Below, one piece after another: positions 1 through 14,261 of a stretch of DNA of 64,000 nt. Source of the DNA: Ficedula albicollis (taxonomy: Eukaryota > Chordata > Aves > Passeriformes > Muscicapidae); NCBI RefSeq assembly GCF_000247815.1, contig NC_021674.1, positions 80,584,935 through 80,648,934 of the forward strand, read 5' to 3'. Position 1 is the first letter of the stretch. Each line of letters starts with the position of its first letter. A program made the position numbers and the translations under genes. The notes beneath the pieces are model-generated. The model saw nothing but the letters and a program-made list of their open reading frames with translations. It did not search any database and was not told the origin of the DNA.

Positions 1-261
1 GGGATTACACCAGAAGCTTGCAGTGGAGTAATGGTAAGGATATCAAGCAACCTTAAGTATCTCAGCTGTATAGGAGCATATTCTGTTGCAAAAGACCTTC
101 CTGCGAAGATCATGGATTCAAATATGGGACATTTGAACTAATACTTGGACTTTGAAATGAATTTCTTTAACAGTTTTCTCTGCAGTGCAAGTTATTAAAC
201 TAAAGCTACTCTATTTCCCCAACGTGTTCAACAAAATCCTTAACGTCTAGCATGGTATCTT

Positions 262-274
262 AATAAAGAATAAA
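262..274 (+). promoter_or_regulatory. Overlapping polyadenylation signals, proximal
   Basis: Two AATAAA hexamers at 262-267 and 269-274, followed by a T-rich stretch (about 299-330) that could act as a downstream element. Possible proximal cleavage site of the upstream gene. Confidence 0.4.
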
Positions 275-1577
275 GTTGTTCTTTAAAAAATCTGCTTTAA
301 GTAGATTTTTCCCCCCAAGTTTTCTTAGTTAAGGATTCCAAAAGTGGTATTCACAAATTCTTGCATTTAAATTTTTATTGCAGTGGTATAGATGAATACC
401 ATCATTGGTATCCTTAAATTTTATTTCTGCTCATGAAGGTTAATCATGATTGTCTATTTAGTAATCACTTACGAATTGTGTTCAGATACAGCAGTTTCAG
501 GTGTAATCATCAGAGCTGGTTAGTCAGGCATTCCAGATAGTGGTTCTTTTCAGAACCTTTTTTAAAGGGTTGGTTAACTACCTCAGTAGCAGAGGATTGA
601 ACTATACCCTGTCTGTACTGTACATAGAAAATCTTTGTAGATAAAAGCAAGGCTTGTTTAATATGATATGAGGGTAAGATTATAATATACCAAATGTAAC
701 ATTCTTAGTTGCCTTTAGTTCCAGAGGCTTTGTAAGACTTCCTCATGACCATCATAACAGGCCTTGCTTTTGTCGTATTTTGTGGCTGAAAAAGCAGCCT
801 TGCTTCTTCAGATATTGTAGTTATTTGGATGTATAATAGTTTAGCAAGATGTTACTTTTGTAAGACATCAGATGTTCAAAAAAAGTGCATCAGCAACTTG
901 TACTAAATACTGCAGTGTCCCTTTATAAAAGGTCAGACTAAAACTGACAACTGTACAGTGAAGCCTGACATTTGGATATTTTGAAGTTTTTCATAAATCA
1001 TAGAATAGTATATGGCTGTAGTTTAGCTTTTTAGGTAAAAGGTATGTTTTCATTAGTACATTTCTTATTGCTGATCACTGTAAAAACATGTGGATCAGCT
1101 TTCCATTTCTCTTACGCAGATCATGATAACCTGTAGAGTAGAGTAGACTACAATCATTTGTGCTATGTTTTTAATTTTCTAAAGCACCTTGATGACAGTG
1201 AGTGTTCAGTGGTGAAGCATCCTCTATTGAACCACCCTTAAAAAAAGACAGAATAAAAACAGATCATTGCCAAGTCCAGTTTCATATAGGTAAAAGATAA
1301 AATTATGACTTACTTTGGACTTGGCATAAAGAGTTCCCTTAACCCCCTTCACAAAGGGATACTGCAGTTATACTACATACCCATAGGCACCACAATGAAA
1401 ATTGAAGCTTATACCTAATTAAGGTTTTATACACACCAGTTCCCCCAGTAAATGCAAATTTTAACAAAATTAGACATGTCATATGTTGAAAATGCTCATG
1501 GCAAACAATCATTTTGCATTCCTGCAAATAAAATTGTTTTATACTGTAAGCTGGAGGCGAGTGTAACTTATTTTTGT

Positions 1578-1765
1578 AATAAAGTTTTTATTTTTTTTAT
1601 GTGTCATTAATATAAATGTGTGTTAGTACAGAGATCTTCTGGTTAAAAACTTAGAATCGCACACATTTCAGTATGTTTACTTGTATTTACATAATTTTTA
1701 GAATAGTGGTTGCCAATAGCCTGTATGTTTTCACATTAATTGATTTTTTTTGTTATCTTAATAAA
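1578..1765 (+). promoter_or_regulatory. Distal polyadenylation signals of upstream gene
   Basis: AATAAA at 1578-1583, followed directly by a T-run, and again at 1760-1765. Best visible candidates for a distal 3' end of the upstream transcript. Without transcript data the choice between them is inference. Confidence 0.35.
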
Positions 1766-3462
1766 CCATTTTAGTATGTTGTATGTCAATTACTGGGATA
1801 GCTGGGACATAAAGTGTAATTAAAAATTGTCAAGTATTCATTGGAATATGTAAATGTGCCTTGCCAGTTTTGAACTTTAAGACAAAGTAAGTGAACAATG
1901 GTGAAATGAGTAGTCAATGCCTAAAAGACATTTGGTACCAGAGTTTCATATACTGCCCTTGCTAAAGAAAAGAAATTTCTTCCTCAAATTCGAGCGTAAA
2001 ACTTGCATTAGCTTCCAAATTTTCAAATCTACTTAGAGAAATTAGGCTTACGGAAAGTGGGTTTTCTAATTGTAGCCTTAAGTATAATTTTGAATTTCAA
2101 TGTAATCCTTGGTGCTGGCATTCCCAGTGCCAAGGAGTTTAAATGCTCCCTTCAAAGAGGTTGCCATGCCTACTGGCACTTTTACTGTCATACGGTTTTA
2201 TAAGGAACACTGTCAAGATGTGGAAACCAATTTTGAACTTGCTATGAATTGAAACACTGGGGGCTGTAGGAGAGGGAAAGTCCTCAGATTTCTTAATCTT
2301 GAAATCTCTCCATTGCTGAAAAACTTAAAACACTTGTTGGATCACAAGTGCTAGTGACTAGTTCTTAGTCTGGAAACGTGTTGCGGGGGATAATACGTTT
2401 ATGGAATTGTGACAGTGGATGGAAGTGCATAAAAACATTGCGACTAAGGCACTATGTGTGTTGAAATTGTGGATTAAATCCCTAATTTCAGCTCTGATAA
2501 AAGCACGGGGGATGACTATTTAAAAAAAAAAAAAAAAAAGCAAAATTGACAGGAAAGTTTTTAATGGAATGCAAGCAATGGTGAGTGAGCAAAATACCAA
2601 GATCCTGACAGTGTTCCCTCTAATTATGAACTCAAGCCATTATAACTTTTACAATTAAATATGATTTGCACTGTTCTGATATTGGTGCAGTTTTTTAGAA
2701 AAATTATCAGAAAACTAAATTGCATGTGGTGATTGATATTGTGGAAAAAAAAACTAAAATCAAAAAAATGTTATTTTTCAAAGCTTTAAATTTGATTGTT
2801 TAAAGAAAAAACATTAAGTGGAAATACTGGTGAGAATGGGCAAGCGCATATATACAACATCATTTTGGTTGCACTTGGGTGTTGGTAAACTTGAAATGTT
2901 CTACAGCAATAATGCATCTCTTAGGGGGTGCTTTGGTGACAGAAGAACATATGACACAGTTCTTTTTGGCATGTTGAAGGCAAGTTTTGATTTAATATAA
3001 TGTGCTGCCTCTGTTTATTCTCGTAGGAGGCTTTCTTTACTGAAACACCTGCAAAGGTGCATAAGTTCCACATTGGTTTGTAATGTGTTTCTAAATTCGA
3101 AGTCTAGTTGAATTTATTAAGAAACCGGAAACTGCTGCTGCTTAACACTTCTGGTTTATAAACACTCCAATACACAGCTTTTTAAATTATAATCTTGTTT
3201 TAATACTCATTTTTGTTTGAAAGGTTTCATATAGGACATGCAACTGTACTTTTTTTTTTCTTTCCAGTTTTTAAAGAGGAGATTTGTTATGACCCAGAAT
3301 TTGTGTTTTTACTGTTGGAGGAAGGCTGTTATTACAATAAGATACTAAGATCAGTTTCTGAATTTCTGCGTTGTACAACTCTTATGTAAATACTGTCTTT
3401 AAAATCTAAAATAAGGAATACTAATTCTGTTCTTTTTGGGGGTGAGGGGTATGATAGAGTCT

Positions 3463-3798
3463 AAAATAAATGTAGTGTCCTCTAAAGGCAGAATTTTCAA
3501 CTTCAGGATAGAAATGTTATATATGGCTGCAACTTTTTTATTCCCTTGTGCCTTTGATTATTCTTCAGAGGCTTAACTTTCCTGTTCAGCCTAGCAATTA
3601 TTTTAGTGCTTCCATATGCCAGTGAGAGGAAAAATAAATGTAGTGTCCTCTAAAGGCAGAATTTTCAACTTCAGGATAGAAATGTTATATATGGCTGCAA
3701 CTTTTTTATTCCCTTGTGCCTTTGATTATTCTTCAGAGGCTTAACTTTCCTGTTCAGCCTAGCAATTATTTTAGTGCTTCCATATGCCAGTGAGAGGA
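3463..3798. repeat. Perfect 168-bp tandem duplication
   Basis: Bases 3463-3630 are repeated immediately as 3631-3798 with no difference that I can see. Both copies start with AAAATAAATGTAGTGTCCTC and end with CAGTGAGAGGA. Confidence 0.92.
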
Positions 3799-4823
3799 GG
3801 CATGTGGGTCTTTTTTTTTTTTTTTGAAAAATAAGAGGCAACATGGACATAAACACACAGAACATTTTCACAAAAGAGTGTGTTTAAATTGATACACTGC
3901 GCAACATTAAGACTGTTATTCCTTCACATTAGTGACGTATTAGTGGAAAATATTAATTGTTTAAAATGGAGTGGCAAGTTTTGAAGTAGGCAACGAGGCG
4001 GTGAACTTGATAAGACAGTTTTCGGACAATTGAAATAGGTAAAATGCAGGCTTGAGTCTGTGTTCGTGCCCTGAAGCTTGTGATTCTTGACTTTATGATT
4101 ATATGGACTTAATGGACATAGAAGTCTGTCTTTATGGAGTGTCTTGCTGAATTAACTCCAGCACCAGCACATGACATCTCTTGTCTGGGCCTAGCCAGTT
4201 GAATTACTTGGGCATAGGAAACACCAGGTTGTACTTTGCCATTTGCTCTGTCAGATGAAAATGGGATGTGGCAACAGGAGAGGAAGTTGAGCTGAACATT
4301 GCTTGATCCTTAATACAGGTAGTGGGGGAAGAAGGAATAAGTTACTGTCACTTTACAGCCATTTATTATAAATAAACAATGCTTCCTAGAAGTTCTGATG
4401 TTAAAATCTTTCCAGGAGCCTGATTTTCGCAGTTACCTGGTCACAGTTTGCAAGTGTACATTCACTTACATTAAAAAATCCATGGGATGGAAGAGTGACT
4501 GCTTTGATGCCCCTTTGTCTTGATTGTTACGAGTGAGATTTATTGAAAAGTACCACTAGGACTGACTTGTTAGTTGACTGGCAGTTTGGAGAGGGGTGAT
4601 TGTCTTATGTAATTGTACCTTTTCCTTGCCAATATATAACTGTTTGCTAGTTTTTCCACAAAATACATATTTTTGAATGGCCAACTCCTGAGCAGATGCT
4701 GCACAGCTGAGCTCATCTGGATATGTTGGGTTATGTGATTTTTTTAAAGCTATCTTCACGAAAGCTTCTTTAGATGGTCAGACTTCCAGGTACTTGATAG
4801 AAGCTTTTTTTGTTTAAAAAAAA

Positions 4824-5397
4824 AGAGTAGAAAAATAAAAGCATCTGTGAAGTCTAGAAAACACAGCCATAACATATAGGTAATAGGTACTTAAATGCAG
4901 ATTGAATATTTAAAATTTGAATTGTGAAATACAGTTCAGTTCATGAAGTTTGGTGTCCACTCTAAAGCCAACACTTGCATTCAGTCATTTAGGTAAAACT
5001 TGAAGTGTCAAAAAAGAAATCTAATTCCCCATAGTTTGAGAATGATTCATCTGGCAGATTATGGGTGACGGTCATTTAGGTAAAACTTGAAGTGTCAAAA
5101 AAAAAATCTAATTCCCCATAGTTTGATTCATCTGGCAGATTATGGGTGACAGAGTAGAAAAATAAAAGCATCTGTGAAGTCTAGAAAACACAGCCATAAC
5201 ATATAGGTAATAGGTACTTAAATGCAGATTGAATATTTAAAATTTGAATTGTGAAATACAGTTCAGTTCATGAAGTTTGGTGTCCACTCTAAAGCCAACA
5301 CTTGCATTCAGTCATTTAGGTAAAACTTGAAGTGTCAAAAAAGAAATCTAATTCCCCATAGTTTGAGAATGATTCATCTGGCAGATTATGGGTGACG
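4824..5397. repeat. A-B / B' / A-B compound tandem duplication (period 327)
   Basis: A unit of about 246 bp starting AGAGTAGAAAAATAAAAGCA (4824-5069) recurs at 5151-5397. Between the two lies 5071-5150, a shortened and slightly altered copy of only the right half of the unit, with an A-run lengthened and GAGAAT lost before GATTCATCTGG. The two full copies look nearly identical, so the event is recent or artificial. Confidence 0.9.
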
Positions 5398-8300
5398 GTT
5401 CCTTCTGCAGCGTTAGTGTGATAGTGTACTTGCATTGGTCACTAACGTGTAGAAAAGACATGGAATCTTACTCCTTGTTTTTGCACTAAGGAAGTTATGA
5501 AATGCACTTGTAGTTATGCTGTACAACCAGTAGAGTAGTCTATGTCATTTGACTACACAGAAGATAATGGTAAGTAAAATAGACTTTCTGGTACTTAAAT
5601 GACGTGCAGCACCTAAAATCCAATTTCAGTAGACTGTTGGATTTCTTTTGTGCAGTGATTAACCCAGATTGTGCATTTTACCTCTTAGTGTGTCCAATTC
5701 AATGCCAAGTTAATGTGAGTGTAATCTGGTACTGCTTAGTGTTAAACACTTCAGATCTAAAAATGTCTTAAATGCTTCATAGATAATTCAGTATCTATTT
5801 TTACACTAATGGTTAGTAATCATAGTAGTTTAAGGGATTTTACATGAGGTCACCTATTGAAAGCCAGGAATGGAATGTATCAGATCCTGAGTTCCTGGTT
5901 CCAAGTGTCATGCTTTCAGTAGTCTGCTGTCTAAAGCAACAGTTTTCAGGTTTTTTTTTCTCTTTAGTGGGATGAGGAATATACCTAATTCTGTCACTCC
6001 TACCGGTTATTTAAAAATAACTACTAACCACTATTACTAAGCGTAATAAATTTGGGATTAAAAAGCTCCCTCCTTGGGAATTTGGCAAAGACAAATTTAT
6101 AGATGTCCCATCAGTAAATCAGGGCTTTTCTTAAGAAGCGATGTCAGCATACGTTAGAATGAAGCTGCTTTACAAAACACTTGTGAGAGCTAGCATAAAA
6201 TAAATTATAAGTAATCTTTTTATTATGTAGATGTGCATTTTAATTCAAAGGTGATTATAACATTACAGTATTTGAGATGACAGATAAAAATACTTAGTTC
6301 CTGCATCTGGAAAGCCAAAGTGGCTATTAAGGGACTGTTCCTGTTTCAGGTTGTGGTCAAAGGCTTCCTTTGGATATTGCAATTAAATTTTTTTCTTCTA
6401 GTAGAAATAGTTGTTTTGACAAGGCGACCTGTTTCCAGTCCACAGTTCTCAACAGAATTTGAGTTCTGTATGTGTGCTTAAGTTGATACTTCTAGCAGAA
6501 GACAGACATTCAATGACAATCACTGATGTGTCTTTCACTGGAAGTGACCAGTGTGTAACTGCCTTAAACTAGTCTAGTGAAGCTGTCCTGTATTTATGTT
6601 ACCTACAGTCACAGAAGTGTGATCTTTTACACTTGCTTTTGAATTAGTGAGATGCTTAAAAGTTACTTTGAAGAAAACTCTTATAGATGTTAAAATCTGT
6701 CAGAATTTGCAGATGAAGAAATACGAATGTGGGTTTCATGCTAACAGAAGTCTGGGCCTGGATATAAAGGGACAGGTGGTCATAACTTCTCTCATTGGAA
6801 GACCTGATGGTATAATAAGGCATAGGTGGCTTCAAGCATTAGCAGTGCCTTGCTCCAGTATTTTCTTGTAATACTAACTCTCAGGAACTCATTATGGGAT
6901 TAACTCCACTGAGATCGATCGTCCAGTTAAGAAGGATCTGTAAGGTCTTAAATCCATTGATTTTAGTATGGTGTTTGCAGCTTGGGTTTGCATAGAAGTG
7001 ACCTTACAGTGGGAATGGTGCAATAAATGGCAGTTCACATTTTGCTTCATATTGCACTAACTTGATGTTTTTGTTTTAAGCCATTCAGGTGGCCATGTTT
7101 TTTCCAAGCAAATGATCTTAATATTAGTATGTCCTGAACTGATAAGTAAGTCTTGGACCCTAGTACTTAATTTGAGCTAGTTGGTCTTTTCTTAGGTTAA
7201 CTGTTAAAATCAGTATAGGTTTCTACTAGCAAGTAAAGAGTTTTGTTTTCTTAATGGCTGTATATAAACATTCACTGTTTATTGCCTCAAGTGTAACATT
7301 TCTAAATAGTACTGCTTTCATTGAGTAATGAGTGGAGTATACAGATGAATAGTGAAAAACCATGGCTAACTAAGCTTTTTGGCAAATGAAGCCTGCCAGT
7401 GTGTAATGCAGTTTGAGGTGCATGAAGGTGTATCCACTGTGCAGGTACAGATGGCATTGAGATATAACAAGTAGTGGTCACATCTCAACAAGGTGTGCAC
7501 AAACTACCTTCAGTGATGGCCTGTATTCTAAAGCAGATAATGTGGTATTGAAGTGTGCTAAAATGCTTCTGTAGTTCTACTGCGGAGCTAGTAAAGAACA
7601 GCTACGATAATAACTGGTACAGCTGCAGTTACATGATCAACTCCAGTTTTTGTAGTCTCAGGAAGAACAAGACACAGTCATACTCACTGTACGCTGTCAC
7701 ATTTACTGTGTATTACAAGTTTCTAAATCCTTGTGAAGCAAACTTTTTCTTCTTTAATGCATGAAGATTAAAACATGTAAGACTCACATTCCTAATGCAG
7801 TTAAAGATAGAATAACCTAGCAATTCTGATTTTAAGTTCAGATGGCTGGGTGTAGTTAGAGCCCAGTAATCAAGGCATGTATTTTAGAATCAAGGTAGTT
7901 TTTTTCACTCTGTTGAGAAAGACTGAACTTGTTTAACAGCAGGGCCAATCTTAGAATACCTGTAGTTAGCAAAAATGCATATACTGCTGTGGAGTGGGTG
8001 GGAGGAGACACAACCAACCCACAGGAACCAAAACACAAACACCCCCCCCAATACCTGTATCCTCTGACGTTGAAAGATGTTTAGGAAGAGGACAATATTC
8101 ACCACTTTGTAAGGGTAGTGCAATCTAAATAGGTCATAGGTGTTGGAATTCCTAGATCGGGGCAAGTGAGATAATTGTGATAATCTTGAAACTTCTGCCT
8201 TTCCACCACATGGTAAAAATAATGTTGAGATTTCTCAGGTTTCACAAATGAACTGAAATTGTGGTTAATGTTCACATTAAGAAAGAACAGACATGTCTTG

Positions 8301-9176
8301 ACTTGGACATCTGGAAGGGCAAAAAGTGTCTGTGAAAAGAAAAACTTGCAGGGTCTTTTGTAAATACCTCTATTCTTTCTCAAATAGTGCTGACAACCAA
8401 GGAGTTCCTCCTCAGAGGAATACCAAGGGGTTTGCTTTATATTTAACAGGTTGGCCTAGGACTGATCTCATCACAAATAGTCCCATTTTGGAAAGCTCTT
8501 AAGCATTTTATTTGCTCCCTAAGAAGAGGAAAAAAACAGTTTGAAAAAGAAGTAATCTCCCTGTGGGCAACAGACAGCCATCAAATCTGCCTGAAGTACT
8601 GGCAAGTTTCTAATCTAGGATTAAAGAAAAAATAGGGAAATAACCTAGCAAACCATTTCACATAACATACAACATCTTCATTTAGCCATGTTACACCTTT
8701 ATAGAATCTTCCTTAACTCTAACCTGTCTGTCCTTTTCCTGTGAAAAGTAGGTGCACTCTTTAGCCAGGCATCATCTAGCAGCCACAGCATAATAAGAGG
8801 GGAATGTCAGATGATGGATCTTGGCCAGATGGAAACATCAGGTCAAAAGCAGACAGGGCCCTTGGATTATGTGTCAGAAGGTAAGAATATCCTGTCCTGG
8901 CTGTAATAATCATCAGGGCCAGTTTATCTTGGTACATATTTCAGAAGACAATTGTATCTCTATAAGGGAGGAGGTTTTAAACACAGCAAAATTCAAAATT
9001 TGTAGGGAAAAAAAACCCTGTTACTATGCCTAATGCTGCTGTTTCAAATATCCTGTTCAGAGAAGTAAGTTATGGCCTAGAGTGGGTATTTGTAAAATTG
9101 CTCTTTGGAAGTGATGAACTAATGGCCTTGTCTAGAGGGAAGTAAGAGCCAGCCTTGAACATCTGATACACATATT

Positions 9177-9295
9177 CCAAAGGTAGATCTTTTCTTTCCC
9201 CACACAGGTAAAGAGTTCTTCCATCTCCTTTTAATGGTCCAAAGGTAGATCTTTTCTTTCCCCACACAGGTAAGGAGTTCTTCCATCTCCTATAA
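9177..9295. repeat. 62-bp tandem duplication
   Basis: The unit beginning CCAAAGGTAGATCTTTTCTT at 9177 recurs at 9239 with a few changes near its end (TAAAGAG against TAAGGAG). Confidence 0.88.
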
Positions 9296-12200
9296 CATAT
9301 TTGCCACTCACTGGTCCTAATAATCCCTTAGAGGGTGGGTAGTTGTGAAAAGCTTTTTAATAAGGCCCAATGATGCCTCATAATTAGTAGTGCTTGAGGA
9401 AATGCCAAGTTCTTAGCAAAGTTTGCAATTAAAGTCTTGATTTGAATGTCTCAGTGTAGGGCACAGAGTGAGAATAGGTGTTACACTTGTAAAGCTGGAG
9501 TGAATCAATGCCAATTCAGCAGCCTCTGCAGTGTTCAAGCTCAGGATGGACCCAGAGAGCTCCCAGGTACACTAGTGCCTTGTACTGAGTCACATTTATT
9601 CTTGAAAAGTGTAATACAAGATCAGCATCCTGTGAGGGAGAAGTGGCTGATCGTTTCTTGGGACTAGGCCAGGACTTTTAATTCATTAATGACCTGGTAG
9701 TGCAAGGAACCCAAATAGGTGTATACTGCACTGAAGGTGGTTGCTGCTCAGAAATGAAAGTGCTTAAAATTAACATCATGGGCTTGGAAGCATACCTCTG
9801 GGACCCCAAGAGATGAAGGCTTAAGAACCAGAATGAAAGTTGCTGAACTTGTTTGAAGATGTTCTGTTTCCTAGGCTACATGTCTTAGTTCAAGAAATTA
9901 CACTTCCTTAATGAACAAAAAGAACTTTTTTCTAAAGCTAAGGCCTCTATATCAGAAGGTAGGAGGAGGCTGAAGAAGGAATGTGGTAAGGTAGAATATA
10001 TTTGGAAGTTGTTTCTACTTCCTGAGTTAAAAGAGGATGAATCTTTGTATGTTATTCATTAGTGCTGAGAAAGTACAGGATTTGTTTTCATAGACAGCTT
10101 TTGGTCCAGAAAAGTCACTTTCTCTGCAGGCATGAGCATGGTGAGCAGCATCTCTGAAGACTGGGAAAAGGGAATGTACCTGAAGGTAGAAGTAATGTGA
10201 AGTGAGGAACTTACGGACATAGGTGCATGGTCTGAGTTCTTGGTGAAACTCAGGTGAGCAGCTTTAAACTAAGATATCTTGGACTAAATGTACTAAATTA
10301 ATGTCTTTCACTATCAAGGCTGTCCCTCCAGATAATACATTATTTCAGTTTGGTTCGTGCTTTCTCTGTTCTTTCTGCCCTTGGGCTTTGGGGAAGGAGA
10401 GCGAGTCATTACTGCATAGGTAGTTTACTTCTCCAGACCTAATAGCTGGAGGGGAAAATGGAGAGGGGAGCACATCAGATACTTGGGCTTTCCAGAATCT
10501 GAGACTGGCTGACACTCCCAAGTTTCTTGAGCATAATCTATCCCAGAAACACACTGGATGTAGACAAAATGCCACTCTACGGTTACAGCTTAGTACTTAA
10601 TGTACAGTTTATAGTTTAATGTACAGTCTACCGCATCTGAGCTGAGTGGTGATAAATGGATAATTTTCAATTTTCATCCTCCAGGTGTGGTCTGCTAGGA
10701 ACCTGGATGATATTAGGGAATCCCTTTTCTGTTTTGATTATCTTCTGAAGCAAAATCTACTTTCTTCAGGAAAAAAACCCCTTCCTCTTGGCATCTGAAC
10801 TGCAGCGACCCCAGCTTGAGGTCTATCTACAGCATCCCAAGTTCTTTGAGTTGCATTAGGAGCTATATTTAAGCATCTGTTGAAATCCCAAAGACCTCAG
10901 TCTTCACTTGCAATTTCTGGGGTGGTGGTGGTGAAAGTACTACAAACTCAACCTATATATCCAAATATCCAAACTTGACACTGGACTTGAAGATTCGCAA
11001 TGTCTTAAGGGGAAGAAGGTGTTATTCCTTAAAGTTTGATAGAAAGGATAGTAAACTGATTTTCATATTAAAATGTCCCTGTATTAATATATACTTTAAA
11101 GTATGTGTCTATGAAAGAGGAAAAACTTACTTCTGGTGTTTTAAGCAGTTTCTTTTGTGATTTTTTTTGTACAAAGATAAACCAGGTAGCTTATATAATA
11201 GCAAGTAATTCAGTCTCAAATCAATTCATTGAGTTTCTGAAAAATACTGAGTGGTAATAATAACTCCGTACATGATATCAGACCTTACTAGCTTCAATCC
11301 TTTCCTAGCTGGAATGCTAGTTACTTATATAAAACAGAAAATAAAAAGTAAAACAAAACTTCAATGGAGTTTTGTAGTACTCACCAAAGTTTTTCAAATA
11401 GTCCTTGCTTCTTGACTTCAGTTTGTGCCTTTTCCTTGTCTGCTGGTAGACCACAGAGGGACCATCTGCTTCTGCAGAAACACTATTACTGCCAGTGCTA
11501 GAGGGGAAGTGCTGTGTAATAATACATTGCTTTTTTTTCTATCAAATATGCCAGCAATTTGGATGGCCAAAAAAGTTTGGGATACCTCCAGGAACTTGGG
11601 CATCTGTTCAATAGATAGCATTGATCAGCTTTGAGTTGTAAGGATTGATCAGTTACGAGTGTAAGGAAGCCTGGCCTTGCAGAGAGCATGGTACTGAGAT
11701 CCACTTCTCAAACTCTCTTTTAAACAATCATATTCCTATTGCAGTGGAGCTCTACCATGGAGCTATATGCTCCAAATATACCACAAAATATCTAAGACAT
11801 GGACAAGCTGCCCATGTGCTCCAAAAAGCTGTTTTCAAAAAGCCTTAAGACTCATCCTTACATATGAGGAGGAACAGCCTCTGTCCAGGTGCTCTCGTAG
11901 TATCACCTTGTGCATTCTGCCTGTTTGCACAGAATCACTTTTTTTTTTTTTTTTTGCTTTTGTAACATATTCAGTATTCTTGCTAGGGAAGTATAACATT
12001 TATGTTATGTTCCCTTTACCATTCTGTAAACACTTCAATTTTTCCCAATCATCATTTCAAGGGAAGAAAATGTCTGATTGATTCCATACATCCTCAGCCA
12101 ACAAATGGTAAACAAAACAATATCCTGGTTATACAACTGGTTCTGTAACATTTCATATGAAGTGTCTGATGAAAAATTTAAGCACAAATAACTTCTGCAA

Positions 12201-14261
12201 GGTGACAATTAATGTTGTTTAACTTTTAACCTATGCTGCTTTTACATACTTCATGTTGTCGGAGAAACTGGTTGCTTGAACTAAAAATATCTCTGTGGAA
12301 TTCTGACCTGTCAGAAACACTCCAGGCATTTACTGCTGTGTCCCCAGAAGCTCAAAGCAATGGGCTCCAGGATACCAGCTCACGAGTCACCAAAAGAAGC
12401 CTGATCTCGCAGATCTCATCACTAGGTCTGGGTTTACATGGTCATGTCAAGTATCCACAGAAAGCTTTCTTGGATACAAGCTTCCTTACAACAGCAACCT
12501 CTAGTTACAGTTAGTCTTTTTTCCACTTTTAACGACTTCTGCCTGTTGATTAGAATTTCCTGAGTACATGAAGGCCTTAGGTTGGGATTTTTTCACTGTT
12601 TTTCTTTCAAGGTGGAAAAAAATGAATCCATCAGAAATTAGTTGTATCCAGATGAGGAAAAAGGATCATAAATCTTCATTGGCAAAAATGTTAAAATACT
12701 CTTGAGGCAGGGCAAAAAAATTAAATTATTTAAGAAGGCACTAGGTCTAATAAAAATAATTTTGAGTGCTCTTTTGTTAACAGTTTTGTTCCCCATGTTG
12801 CAGCCTGTCCCTACTCACTGCTACACAACAGAGGAGATAATAAAATTGGAAAAGGCAGAACAACAAAGCGATAAAAGGTACAAAAGTGCTCTTATGTGAA
12901 GGACAAGTCAGTGGTGCAGGAATTTTAATTTTGGAAAAGACAGTTTTTTCAAGTGACCAAAGAATTTGGTAAAATGATAAGTAGCAATTGTGCTAAGGAA
13001 GGCTTGGGAATGATTTTTCACCATCTCTAGTAAACACGAATGTTTGGAGAGCTGTATTTTCACTTACACAAGTGCAAGTGGTGGAACTCTTTGCATGACT
13101 TTTATGGATGTTAAAGTTTCCCATTCTTCAAAAGTAACTTGAAACTTAGGAAAGAATTCTTTCTCAGGATATCCCCAAGATTATGAATCAGAGTAAAAGA
13201 ATGTTCCAGGAACTTATTATTGTACTCTTGCCATGCTTTTACAACTTTTTTCGAGGTATGTATCCCCTGATGACCATCATCAACAGGATGCTCGCCCAGC
13301 TGAACTTTTGCAGATCCAACACAGTTGTTCCATGAGTCCAGTGTGTATCTGTGATGAAAAACTTAACTAGCTTTAAATTCTTCAGGTCTCACCATAGTTC
13401 TGAGGCATAGCTGCTGCAACAGTTTGTCATGATTTAACAGAAACATGTAATCTAACAGGATTATCTTGACACTTTTTAATTTAGCTGAAAACAGGGGATC
13501 CTGGCTCAAGTTCATCCTTTAACTCCCTACTTCAAAATTTTCCCTACTGGCCAAGGCTGGTCAACAGGAATTCCCTTCAGGACCTGACATAGTTATTTTC
13601 AGTTTGTATCCAGGGCAAGGCTTTCTTTATCCCCACAGTAAGCCAACAAAATAATTTTGATTTCCACTGAGTTCTTACATATGTGCTCTGGCATTGTTTT
13701 AACTGTTTGCATGAGTACAGCTTCTTAGTTCTTTCATAAGCTTTTTCTTACAAATTCTTAATGCCCAACGTGACATTCCCTCCTGATCAACCTATGTTTT
13801 TCAAAGGAATTCGGTTTTTCAGATCTTTCCTTTGCACATACAACCAATTGACCAACATCACTTAATACTTTGGGTGCACATCCAAAAACCTTGTTGTTTC
13901 TTGCTCAGGTGAATCAAGATAAAATTTCTATGTAGTACACCTTTGCCAAATGTTGCCACAAATCAGAATATTAATTTATTTTAACATTTTTCCAGTGTCT
14001 CTTGTATACATTTAGTTCTCCTCATTTTTGCGCATATTCCTGCAGGCCTCTATTTCTTACTGTGTTGTAATCAACTTCTACATCTTGCAACTTACTGCTG
14101 TATTTTTTTTAATGTCCCATAAATAGTAGTTTATGACTGAACAAATTATTTTCATCTCTAATATCTAAATTCTCTCCAGTTGAAGAAAAGCTCTATACAC
14201 CAGCCTATCTCTGAATCTTTTTACTTTCTCCTTGAGGGTTACAAGTTCTTCAAGGCAAAAC

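Larger units (their letters stand above)
1..1785 (+). other. SYNCRIP: Probable 3' UTR of upstream gene (SYNCRIP by synteny)
   Basis: No conserved coding sequence is visible. The stretch is AT-rich, with T-rich and A-rich tracts and AATAAA signals at 262-267, 269-274, 1527-1532, 1578-1583 and 1760-1765, as in a long vertebrate 3' UTR with alternative polyadenylation. In vertebrates SYNCRIP (hnRNP Q, an RNA-binding protein of mRNA processing and transport granules) lies directly upstream of SNX14 on the same strand, so its last exon should enter this window from the left. The gene name rests on that order, not on an alignment. The true 3' end is unknown and could lie further right, up to about 3.5 kb. 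The frame starting at base 1 is open to a TAA at 139-141, but it matches neither hnRNP Q C-terminus I know and is not long enough to be significant. Confidence 0.5.

Noticed and set aside
1..141. Frame open from the first base to TAA at 139-141
   Set aside because: 47 codons is well within chance over three frames, and the peptide does not resemble either known hnRNP Q C-terminus. Treated as probable 3' UTR.
8099..12514. Several intergenic frames of 90-104 codons on both strands
   Set aside because: Lengths are expected by chance. No domains, no codon bias, and some are partly made of homopolymer tracts.
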